Source: Actinoplanes derwentensis
GTDB taxonomy: Bacteria; Actinomycetota; Actinomycetes; Mycobacteriales; Micromonosporaceae
Direction: 5' to 3'
Length of the DNA: 64,000 bases
Assembly (NCBI RefSeq): GCF_900104725.1
Contig: NZ_LT629758.1
Span: 2,418,001 to 2,482,000 of the forward strand
The notes under the pieces are model-generated. The model did not search any database. It saw only the letters and a list, made by a program, of their open reading frames with translations, and was not told the origin of the DNA. Made by a program: the position numbers and the translations under genes. Positions 44,065 to 52,700 of the stretch are shown one piece after another. Position 1 is the stretch's first letter. Each line of letters begins with the position of its first letter.

Positions 44065-44715
44065 TCAGCTCTGCAGGTCGGCGAGCCAGCGATGCCCCGG
44101 ATGCACACGCACGAGCAGTCCGGCCAGCCTCGCGCGCCGGTCCGCGGTCAGGTGCGGGACGGTCCGCTCGAAGTCCACCTGATCCTTGGGGCGGGTGTGC
44201 TTGGCTTTGAACAACAGGACCAGCTCGGGTACGAGATAGGGAATGCCCTGCTCGGTGTGGTCGATGATGTCGCGGTACGGAAAGCGGATCGTCTCGTCAC
44301 GGCGGCAGATCCAGGTGTCGCCCTGATGCGGCTCCCGGAAGACGTCGAGCAGATAGTCGCCGGTGGCCGGGTCCCGCACCCAGGTCTGATGGGTGGCCGC
44401 CAACTCGTCCGGTGTGGCGTTCGCCCAGATCCGGCCACTGCCGGCCGCATCGAACTCATACCCCCGGAAACAGTCCCGGATCTCCGGGAAGCTCGCGGCC
44501 GGAACGGCGATCTCGATGTCCCCGTGCGCACGTGTCCGAGCCCCGCGGAACAGATCCAGCGCCCAGCCGGCGGCCACGAACCAGGTCACCGCCGTACCGG
44601 ACAGCCGGTGCGCGACCTGCTCCGGCGTCCAGCAGGACGCCCATCTGGCGTCCAGGGCCTCGATCTCCGCCGCCGACAACACGATGCCCCCGGCGGGCGT
44701 CTGCTCACTCATCAC
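44065..44715 (-). CDS. Aminoglycoside-adenylyltransferase-like nucleotidyltransferase
   Basis: A 216-aa protein. The N-terminal NTase core is TWFVAAGWALDLFRGARTRA followed by HGDIEIAV. This matches the GGWALDL...HxDIDIxV signature of LinB/ANT(2'')-like enzymes, which transfer AMP to hydroxyls of antibiotics or related small molecules. A helical C-terminal domain follows (PELVLLFKAKHTRPKDQVDF). It overlaps the upstream phosphotransferase gene by 11 nt, so the two are cotranscribed and coupled. Known members modify lincosamides or aminoglycosides, but many homologues act on unknown substrates. Resistance is plausible, not shown. Confidence 0.8.
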   Translation of the reverse strand: MMSEQTPAGGIVLSAAEIEALDARWASCWTPEQVAHRLSGTAVTWFVAAGWALDLFRGARTRAHGDIEIAVPAASFPEIRDCFRGYEFDAAGSGRIWANATPDELAATHQTWVRDPATGDYLLDVFREPHQGDTWICRRDETIRFPYRDIIDHTEQGIPYLVPELVLLFKAKHTRPKDQVDFERTVPHLTADRRARLAGLLVRVHPGHRWLADLQS

Positions 44716-45583
44716 TGAAATCTAACGAACCTTCCCGCGTGAGGCGGTTCTGACTCCATGCCGTGTGCCGAGCGCGCAGTTCGGTGGCCGTCAGATCGCC
44801 ACGGCCGAGATCGGCGTAGTTCGGGTGCCAGCCTTCGATGGTGTCGCGAGCGTTCGCCAGGGCGAAGAGGTCCCATGACACGATGTCGGGCACCGTTGTC
44901 CGGGCCGCCCTTTCGTAGGCGGCCAGGAAGGTGTCGGCGGCGGACTCTCCGTGCAGCAGGACCAGATCGAGCCGGCACCAGCTGACGTCGAAACCACGTG
45001 GCGCCCGAGAGGCTCCGGACCAGTCGACGATGCCCGTGATCACCTGGTCGTCCCACAACACGTTGCCGGACCAGAAGTCATAGTGCGTCAGAACCTGCTC
45101 GCCGGCCGACAACAGATCACCAGCGGCGGCCGAGACCGCGGCCATCCCGTCGCGCAATCGGCTGAAGCGGCCCACCGGGACGGCGTGAACGCGCGCCAGA
45201 GCTCGCCCCAACTGTTCGGCCGCCTCCGCCGGGGACATCGAGGTGAGATCGGCGCGGCCGGGCAGGCGGGTGATCAGGGTGGAGGGTGCACCGGTCCGTT
45301 TCCCGTCCGGGTCGACGTCGATCAGTTCGGGTGCCGAGCCCGCCAAACCGTCGAGCGCCGTCAAGACGGCGGCTTCCCGTGCGGCCGCGGTGTCGCCGGG
45401 CGGATACCGGCGCAACACCATCTGCCGCCGCGGTCGTGTCGTCTCCACCAGATGGGTGACGGCATGTGTGCCACCGACGAGATGCCGGACGACCCGCGCC
45501 GGCGTCTCCGATCCGACCGTCTCGGCAGCCCAGCGCAGCATGCCGGATGATGGCTCAGCCTCGGTCACCCGCCCATTGTCCAC
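44705..45583 (-). CDS. Aminoglycoside phosphotransferase-family kinase
   Basis: A 292-aa APH/choline-kinase fold. The Brenner-type motif is VLTHYDFWSGNVLWDDQVIT, in which the catalytic Asp follows HY. It is followed by GIVDWSGASRAPRGFDVSW, where the DW takes the metal-binding role. The N-lobe has MVLRRYPPGDTAAAREAAVL with a probable glutamate partner. The first codon is GTG 45583; GTG 45568 is possible. It is coupled to an adenylyltransferase-like gene, an arrangement that suggests two modifications of one small molecule. Its 5' end overlaps the tail of a truncated SDR. Confidence 0.85.
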   Translation of the reverse strand: MDNGRVTEAEPSSGMLRWAAETVGSETPARVVRHLVGGTHAVTHLVETTRPRRQMVLRRYPPGDTAAAREAAVLTALDGLAGSAPELIDVDPDGKRTGAPSTLITRLPGRADLTSMSPAEAAEQLGRALARVHAVPVGRFSRLRDGMAAVSAAAGDLLSAGEQVLTHYDFWSGNVLWDDQVITGIVDWSGASRAPRGFDVSWCRLDLVLLHGESAADTFLAAYERAARTTVPDIVSWDLFALANARDTIEGWHPNYADLGRGDLTATELRARHTAWSQNRLTREGSLDFSDE

Positions 45584-46200
45584 GCCGCGAACTCTTGTCG
45601 GCCGGGTGCGGGAAGGCGGTGTGGGTCAGTTCCTCGGAGAGCTTCCACATGCGTACGGCGTCGTCCTCGCTCGTCAGACGGGAGTAGACGGGGCGTTCCG
45701 CGGGCGCGCCGGCGAGTCCACCGGGACCGGCCGGGCCGTAGAACCGTCCGCCGCGGGCCTGCGATGCGGCGGCCGCGTGCAAAGCCGGCAGCGCCGCCGA
45801 CTCGACCGTGCCGGTGAGACCGATCCGGGACAGGATCCGGATCAGCCGGACACCGGCGGTGTCGTTCGGCCGGCCGACCTCGGGACGTGCGGCCAGCAGG
45901 CTGGTCGGCGCGACCCCCGGGTGCGCGATGTTGCTGGTGATCCCCCATCCCCCGGCCCGGCTGCGACGATCCAGTTCAAGACCGAAAAGACCGAAAGCGA
46001 TCTTCGATTGGCTGTACGCGCGACGACCGTCGTACGACCGTTCCCAGTTCGGGTCGGTCCAGTTGATCGGCCCCTGGTTCGCCGCCACGCTCAGTTGCGA
46101 GGTGATCCGGGCGTTCCCGGCGCGCAGCAGGGGCAGCAGGTGCGCGACGAGCGCGAAGTGGCCGAGGTGGTTGCTGCCGAAGCGGATGTCACGCGTGTTC
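45555..46200 (-). pseudogene. Short-chain dehydrogenase lacking its N-terminal half
   Basis: From about 46200 down to the stop at 45555 the minus strand encodes a clean SDR tail: FGSNHLGHFALVAHLLPLLR, the active-site AYSQSKIAFGLFGLELDRR (YxxxK), ITSNIAHPGVAPTSLL and VESAALPALHAAAA. The first about 80 residues with the TGxxxGIG cofactor loop are missing. Upstream sequence belongs to an unrelated gene on the other strand. It is therefore a 5'-truncated, dead gene. Confidence 0.8.
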
Positions 46201-46521
46201 GCGGCGGGCCTGCGCGAGACGGCCGCCCGCCGGGGACCCGGCTCGTGGGCGGCCCACCTGCAGAGCCTCCTGCTCGAACAGTCCGCACGTTTTCGCGAGG
46301 TGTGGGAGCGGCACGAGGTCGGGGTCCGGTTCGACGACCACAAACGGTTCGTCAATCCCGAGGCGGGCCTGATGGAGTTGGAGTGCCAGTCGCTGCTCGA
46401 CCCGGTGCAGTCACACATGCTGCTCGTCTACGCCGCCGTGCCCGGCAGCGAGACCCAGGAGAAGCTGCGGCTGCTCTCCGTGCGGTGTCACACCGACCGG
46501 CCTTCCGGACGGCCGGTGTGA
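46201..46521 (+). pseudogene. C-terminal fragment of an MmyB-type XRE regulator
   Basis: The plus strand from about 46200 encodes FAAGLRETAARRGPGSWAAH, SARFREVWERHEVGVRFDDH and KRFVNPEAGLMELECQSLLD. It ends with VYAAVPGSETQEKLRLLSV. This is the ligand-binding MmyB-like domain that follows the XRE HTH in a large actinobacterial family. The HTH and the gene start are missing. It abuts the truncated SDR head to head, so one deletion probably took both 5' ends. Confidence 0.75.
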
Positions 46522-46542
46522 CGACGTACCAGGACGGGGGTG

Positions 46543-48768
46543 TCAGGGGTAGGAGACGACCTGGCGGGGGGTGGTGTTGCCGGCCGGGTTGGGGACGGCG
46601 CCGCCGGTGTCGTTGACGACGTTGGCGATGGTGCCGACGTCACCGAGCGACACGGTCAGGACGCTGTGCAGGCGGACGCCGGAGCGGTTGGGCACCTCGA
46701 AGCCCCGGTCCACCCGGACGCTGGTGTTGGCGTTGAAGAAGCAGTAGACGCCGCCGCCCCAGAGTTCGTGGTCGGTGACGCTGTCGGCGACCTTGTAGGC
46801 GGCGTAACCGTTGCCACGGGGGCCGATCCAGGACGCTTGGTTCGGTACGTCGTACGGCTTCTCGTTCTGGAAGAAGATCGTCCGTCCGCGGTTGCCGTTC
46901 CAGATCACCTCGTACTTCTGGTAGTGCTCGACGAACAGTCCGGTGGCGAGGACGTCGTCGCCGTTGACGATCACGCCGGTGTCGCCGGTGTTGACCGCCC
47001 AGCCGGTGGGTGCGCCGCCGTGGTCGGCCCGCCAGGCCCAGATGTGGTCGATGATCGTGTCGTCGCTGTGCACGGCGAGGGTCGTGGTGGCCTTGCCCTG
47101 GACGCTGCTGCCGATCCGGAAGAAGACGTCCTGCAGGCTGATCGGGTTCGCGGCGTGGTCGGTGTGCACGCCGGCCTGTCCGACGCTCAGCAACGTGGGG
47201 CTGTTGGTCGTACCGGCGTCGAAGGTCAGGCCGCTGACCTTGACTCCGTCGACGTCGGCGATGTTCAGGGCCTCGACCCCGTTGTTCGGGATCAGGGTCG
47301 GGAAGCCGATGCCGGTCACCACCGTGTTGGCGCGGGTGACCCGGATGGTCTCGTTCAGGGAGTAGGTGCCGGGGGTGAAGAACAGGTTCAGTCCCTGGGC
47401 CAGGGCGGAGTTGATCCGGGCTGCGCTGTCACCGGGTTTGGCGACGTAGAACTCCCGCATCGGGATCGAGGTACCGGCCGTGTTCGGCCAGGTGGCACCG
47501 GCCGAGTTGCGCCGGATGGCGGGCACGAAGACCCGGTAGAGACCGGCGCTGTCGACGTAGAGGTACGGCTTCTCCCGGGTGACCGGCGTGGTGGCCAGGG
47601 TGGTGTGCGGCGGGTTCGGGAACGCGTTGGCCGGGGCGCCCTGCACACCGGAGTAGACCATGTTCCAGACGCCGCCGTCCCAGCGCGTGATCCGGCTGTC
47701 GCGGGTGTACCACTGCTGCTGGGAGCCGGAGGAGACGACCCCGTCGACCACCGAGTCGGCCAGGTAGCCGCCGCTGGAGTAGCCCTGCCCGTTGTCCTGG
47801 TTCGACGGCGCCAGGGTCAGGTTGCCTTTGATGTGCACCCGGCGCATCGGAGCGGCCTGGGAGACGGCCCACCGGTTGGTGCCGCCTTCGGGCACGATCG
47901 ACAGGTTCTCCATGCTGCGCCAGAAGTTCTGGGTCGCGTTGGACTCGTCGCCGTAGTTCCAGCCGGAGTCGACGTTGACCGCGCCGTTGATCGTCACGTC
48001 GTCGGGGTTGAGGCCGAGACCGGCCAGGGTGGTGTAGAAGCCGACGTTGGCCCAGACCCGGCCGTACGTGCCGGGCTTGAACAGGAACACGTGGCGCTGG
48101 GTGCCGAACTGCGCGGTCGGGCTGCGCAACTGGGCGTTGAAGGCCGTGTCCACCGCCGTCTGGATGGTCGCCGCCGATGTGGACGGGTCGAAGATCCGCA
48201 CGTTCGCGCCGAAGTCGGGGGTGTCCGAGGTCGGCAGGGTCGGCGTGGTACCGGTGCCGAAGACCTGGAATTCCCAGAGCGAGTAGCCGTACGGGGTGGC
48301 GCGGGTGGTGCCGTTCATCCGCACGTACCGGCCGCTGCCGGTGACGTTCAGCGTCTGCACGCCGGTGGTGCCCGCGGTGACCGCGGTGATGTTCGTCCAG
48401 GTGGTGCCGTTCGGCGAGGTCTGGATGGTGAAGGCCGAGGCGTACGCGGCCTCCCAGTTCAGCACGACCTGGCTGATCGTCTGGGTGCTGCCCAGGTCGA
48501 CCTGCAGCCATTGCGGGTCGGCGAACGTGCTGGACCAGCGGGTGCCGGCGTCACCGTCGACGGCGGCGGACGCGGCGAAGGCGGCACTTTCGACGGACGA
48601 GGCGGTGGCCGGCTTGCCCTGCGACAGCGGGATGTCCGCGGCGCGGGCCGCGGTGGCGACCGAGGCGCCGGTGACGCCCAGGACGGCGGCGAACAGGGCG
48701 CTCAGGACGATCTTGCCGCGGCGCCGGTGTGTCCGCGGCGGAGGGGGAGTCAGTGTCGGGGGTGTCAT
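46543..48768 (-). CDS. Secreted beta-helix carbohydrate enzyme with F5/8 (CBM32-like) domain
   Basis: A 741-aa protein starting at ATG 48768. The signal peptide ends near residue 43. Residues about 45-185 form a discoidin/F5-8 type C domain (GTRWSSTFADPQWLQVDLGS; VVLNWEAAYASAFTIQTS), normally sugar-binding. The rest is a right-handed beta-helix in two halves, with VRIFDPSTSAATIQTAVDTA, FLFKPGTYG, FFTPGTYSLNETIRVTRANT and VHSDDTIIDHIWAWRADHG. This resembles GH55/pectate-lyase-3-like proteins, sometimes annotated as adenylyl cyclase without basis. The exact polysaccharide is unknown. A perfect GAGCGCTC palindrome precedes it. Confidence 0.8.
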   Translation of the reverse strand: MTPPTLTPPPPRTHRRRGKIVLSALFAAVLGVTGASVATAARAADIPLSQGKPATASSVESAAFAASAAVDGDAGTRWSSTFADPQWLQVDLGSTQTISQVVLNWEAAYASAFTIQTSPNGTTWTNITAVTAGTTGVQTLNVTGSGRYVRMNGTTRATPYGYSLWEFQVFGTGTTPTLPTSDTPDFGANVRIFDPSTSAATIQTAVDTAFNAQLRSPTAQFGTQRHVFLFKPGTYGRVWANVGFYTTLAGLGLNPDDVTINGAVNVDSGWNYGDESNATQNFWRSMENLSIVPEGGTNRWAVSQAAPMRRVHIKGNLTLAPSNQDNGQGYSSGGYLADSVVDGVVSSGSQQQWYTRDSRITRWDGGVWNMVYSGVQGAPANAFPNPPHTTLATTPVTREKPYLYVDSAGLYRVFVPAIRRNSAGATWPNTAGTSIPMREFYVAKPGDSAARINSALAQGLNLFFTPGTYSLNETIRVTRANTVVTGIGFPTLIPNNGVEALNIADVDGVKVSGLTFDAGTTNSPTLLSVGQAGVHTDHAANPISLQDVFFRIGSSVQGKATTTLAVHSDDTIIDHIWAWRADHGGAPTGWAVNTGDTGVIVNGDDVLATGLFVEHYQKYEVIWNGNRGRTIFFQNEKPYDVPNQASWIGPRGNGYAAYKVADSVTDHELWGGGVYCFFNANTSVRVDRGFEVPNRSGVRLHSVLTVSLGDVGTIANVVNDTGGAVPNPAGNTTPRQVVSYP

Positions 48769-48848
48769 GTACCTGCCTGTCGGACGGGGTGCCGCGCGTC
48801 CGTCGGGACAGACGTGCGGACGGGCGGGGGCAACATGTGCCACGGATC

Positions 48849-48862
48849 AGAGAGCGCTCTCT
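48849..48862. promoter_or_regulatory. LacI-type operator upstream of the beta-helix enzyme
   Basis: AGAGAGCGCTCTCT is a perfect 14-bp palindrome 81 nt before the start codon. It shares the GAGCGCTC core with the site before the GH3 gene (33939-33952). A LacI-family repressor responsive to an oligosaccharide is expected; none is encoded in this window. Confidence 0.75.
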
Positions 48863-49015
48863 AGGCAATTGTTACCCCCTTGTTTCCACTCGTCAATATG
48901 TCGACAACCGCCGATCAGCGCACGAAATTCAATTCAGTTCCGCGAATAGAAAACTGTTATCCCGTGCATTGAATCCCGTCTCCCCGGCGGCGCGTTCGCC
49001 GCCGGGGGAACCGGA

Positions 49016-49664
49016 TCACTCGGTGAGCAGCGGCGCCAGGCGTCCGGACAGGACTTTCGTCATGCTCGCGCGCACCCCGGCGTCGGTCTTCACCTGGTCA
49101 CGCCAGGCGGTCCAGGTGAACGAGCGGGTCCGGCTGAACACCGCGACCCGGCCGGCGTTCACATCGGCGTGCCGACGGCCGGCGTCGAGGGTGTCGAGGG
49201 CGGTCCGCAGCCGCTGCCAGGCGACCTTGCGGTTCTCGTGCTGGCTGCGGGAGTCGGCGGCGGTGACCACGATCCCGGTCGGCAGGTGGGTCAGCCGGAT
49301 CGCGGTCTCCACCTTGTTGCGGTGCTGACCGCCCGGCCCGGAGTCCCGGTACACGTCCACGCGGACATCCGTCTTCCGCATCTCGCCGGCCGTGGCGTGG
49401 TCACCCGGCTCGGCGGGCAACGCGACGACCACCACTTCGCTGGTGTGGCGCCGGCCGTTCTTCTCCGACGCGGGAACCCGCTGGACACAATGCCGGCCGG
49501 CCAGGGCGGCGTAGGCGGGGTCAAAGCCGGTGAAGCACTACCAGACGGCCCTCACGGGCGGTGGTGACACCGGCGTGGCGGCTCACCGCTGCGGCGAGCT
49601 CATCGGCGAACGCTTCCGCGTCCGCGCCGCCCGCGGTGGCGTGAATCTCGAGTCGGACGAACAT
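49016..49664 (-). CDS. Release-factor-like (GGQ) protein read through a +1 frameshift at CTTTGAC
   Basis: ATG 49664 has GGAGG 8 nt upstream. Frame 0 encodes 47 residues of RF domain 2 (VRLEIHATAGGADAEAFADE, as in VFLEVRAGTGG of RF1) and hits UGA at 49521-49523. A +1 shift at CTT-T-GAC continues as DPAYAALAGRHCVQRVPASE, then GRRHTSEVVVVALP. The GGQ peptidyl-hydrolysis motif SGPGGQHRNKVETAIRLTHL follows, then SQHENRKVAWQRL. The combined product is about 215 aa, the size of PrfH-like factors without domain 1. The codon-recognition tripeptide position reads PAS, closer to RF1's PxT than RF2's SPF. Whether the shift is programmed or a mutation is open; see findings. Confidence 0.7.
49520..49526 (-). 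other. CTTTGAC heptamer: candidate programmed +1 frameshift site
   Basis: On the minus strand the frame-0 codons read CGG CTT TGA C, the same slippery CUU-UGA-C heptamer used in RF2 (prfB) autoregulation. The +1 frame resumes at GAC exactly where RF homology continues. The RF2-style SD-like stimulator 3 nt upstream is not present; the nearest purine run, GAGGGC, ends 21 nt before CTT. Confidence 0.5.
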
Positions 49665-49774
49665 TCCCGGCACCTCCTTCAGTGCTTCACTCCGGGCCCT
49701 TTCCCGGGTGATCCGGAACCCCCGGCCGGTTCACCCGGGCCGGGCGGTCGCCACTCTACGGTCGCCGATGGCCG

Positions 49775-52700
49775 CTAGGCACCCGAATTTCCGGGAGCGA
49801 TGCCGGCCACCCGGTTGCGGCCGGCGCGTTTCGCCTCGTACAGGGCATCGTCGGCGATCTTGATGAGCTGATCCGGCAGGGCGCCCGGCCGGGGGACGGC
49901 CGAGGCCACTCCGGCACTGATCGTGACGAACCCTAGGCCGGCTTCGGGGTGTGGCTCCCCCAAGGCGGCGACGGCCTGCCGGACCCGCTCGGCGACAGCG
50001 AGGGCGTTCTCCTCGTCGGCTCCCGGCATGACGATGCAGAACTCCTCACCGCCGTAGCGGGCGACCATGTCGGTCTCCCGGACGTTGTCGCGCAGGGTGC
50101 GGGCGACCAGGATCAGGCACCGGTCACCGCCCTGGTGGCCGTAGTGGTCGTTGTACTTCTTGAAACTGTCGATGTCGATCATGGCGAGTCCCACGGGTGT
50201 CCGGGGCCGGACCGCGCGCAGCCACTCGTGGCCCAGGACGTCGCCGAGGTGGCGGCGGTTGGGCAGTTCGGTCAGCGGGTCGGTGATGGTGAGCAGTTCG
50301 AGCCGGTGGTTGGCCTGGGCCAGTTCCTCGGTGCGTTCGGCGACCTTGCGTTCCAGCGAGGCGTACAACTGGGCGTTGTCGAGGGAGACGGTGAGCTGAC
50401 CGGCGAGCATCATCACCGCGTTGAGGCGGGCCGTGGTGAAGGCGCGGCGGGCGAGCCGGTTCTCCAGGATCACGATGCCCCGCGGTACGCCTTGGTGCAG
50501 CACCGGCACCACCAGCAGGGAGCAGTGCGAGGCTCCGGCCAGGTAGGGGTCACGGGCCACCCGGTCGTCGCGGGCGACGTCGTCGACGAGCATCGGTTCG
50601 CAGGTGCGTTCGGCGTAGCGGACGGCGGTGACCGGCAGCAGGTGCGCCGACTCCGCAAGTGGCGGTGTCCATTCGCCGCTGCCCGCGTCACGCAGCAGCA
50701 GCCGTACCGCGGTGGCTCCGGTCATCGCACCGAGGACGTCCACGACGGTGGCACGAAGCCGGTCCAGGTCGGTCTCGGAGCTGAGCGCCCGGGCGGCTTC
50801 GAGGACGCCGAACAGATCGATGGCGTCGGTGGACAGGTTGACACTCGTGGTCGCGCCCGGACGGTCCTCGGGTTGGCCGGCCAGGAACGGGTGTTCGCGG
50901 GCGAGTTCCTGGACCTTGCGGTGCGCACCCCAGTCCCGGTAGGCGTGCCAAGCGTCGGTGAGCAGGCGGTGCCCGGCGTGTTCCATGCCGTGGCCGAGGT
51001 GGAACCGGCCCGCGTACTCGGCGATCAGCGCCGGTTGCCAGGACCGTTCGACAGCGGCGGCATCGGCCAGCGCCGCGTCGAAGGACCGCGCGGCCGTGGC
51101 GAAGTCGCCGTCGGCCCCGGCGCAGACGGCGGCCGCGAACCGGTGCAGGTGCCGGTAGTTGCCGGCCTGGTCGTCGGCCCGCGCGGCCAGGTGGTCCCGG
51201 CTGAGCCGTGCCTGCTCCAGCGCCGCCGCGCGGGCGTCCTCGGTGGTGGCCGCACGGGCCCGGACGGCCGCGCCCAGCACGGCCAGCAGGTGGGCCTGGG
51301 CCTCGGCGTAACTCCCGCGCAGTGCCGGCAGTGCCTCCAGCGCGGCGGCACTCGATCGGGCCAGCGCCTCGTCGTCGTGGTCCACGGCCGCAGTGAGCGC
51401 CCGCATGATCTCGAAATTGGCCGCCACCGGCCCGGTACCGGTACTCGCGACGAGCATCCGGGCGTCGTCGGCGGGATCGGGTTCCTCGCCGCGCATCGAC
51501 TGCGCGAACCGCCGGTGCACCACGAAGTTAGGCGCGCCGAACGTGAATCCGGTCCGTTCGCAGAGCGCGATCGCGTCCTCGGCCTCGGCGGCGTACGTCT
51601 CCAGGTCACCGATGTCGAGCAGCACCGGCACCGAGGCGTAATACGTGTTCGCGGCGTGGAACGGGTCGCCACCACGGAGCAGGCCGTCGCGGGCGTCGTG
51701 GGCGGCCCGGACCGCGTTGGCGAGCGGCTCGAACCAGGCGACGCAGGCGTACGCGTACTGGAACCGGGCCTGTGAGGTATCGGGTTCCCAGCCGTGCGCC
51801 GCACCGACCACGAGGATCCGGCGGGTCGCCTCGTACCCGGCGCGGTAGTCGCCCCGGTTCGCCATGATGACGCCGACCGAACCGCCGACACCGACCAGCT
51901 CGGCCGCCGGACCGTGCCGCATCCAGATGTCGAACGCCAGCATGACCAGCCAGGCCATCACCAGGCGATCGACGAAGAACGCCGCCGGGAACAGCTGGCT
52001 GACGACGTGCGCGACCGCGAGCAGCCGTGGGTCGGTCAGTGGTGCCCGGTCCGGATCGTCGGGTCCCTGGTCGAGCCAACGGTGCAGGCTCACCGTTCCG
52101 GCGCCGATACTGCGGGCCAGGTCCTCGGCGGCGGGAACCTCGACGCCCATCTCGGCGAGTTGCTTGAGGCCCATCTCGTGGGCGGCGGGCAGCATCCCGC
52201 GCCGGACCAGGCTGATCATCTGCGCGGCGACGACGCCGGCTGACGCGACCGGATCAGCGCCGGACGCCCGCAGTTCGGCGAAGACGGTGTCCGCGTCGGT
52301 GAACCGGCCGACCCCGCAGAGCGCGCTGTGCCACTCGGCCCTCGTCGCGAGGAACCCGGGATCACCGGGGCCGAGCAGTCGCCGGGCCCCGTCGAGCAGC
52401 GCTTCGGCAGCGGTCTGGTTGACGTAACTGCGCGCGGCGGCCGCGGCCTCGCGCAGCAGGGCGGCGACGGCCAGCTTCTCGCCGTGGTCAGTGATCAGCC
52501 CTACCGCGGTCCGGTACTGCTGGGCGGCGGCCAGCCGATGGACGTCCTCGGCGACGAGCCGCCGGGCCATCCGCAGCGCGAGTTCGGCCCGCCCGTCCGG
52601 GCCCAGCCTGCCGTACGCGGCCTGCTGCACCCGGTCGTGCCGGAAACTCGACGCCGGGGTGCCGTCCCGGCTGACCCCGACCAGGCCGTCCTCGGCGGCG

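Noticed and set aside
46543..48768. Annotation of the beta-helix protein as adenylyl cyclase
   Set aside because: No cyclase catalytic motif is present. The domains are a discoidin-type module and a right-handed beta-helix, with an export signal.
46540..48864. Open frame of 774 codons on the plus strand
   Set aside because: It is antisense to the beta-helix enzyme and its composition (Val/Asp/Gly/Arg-rich, no motifs) is that of a shadow frame.
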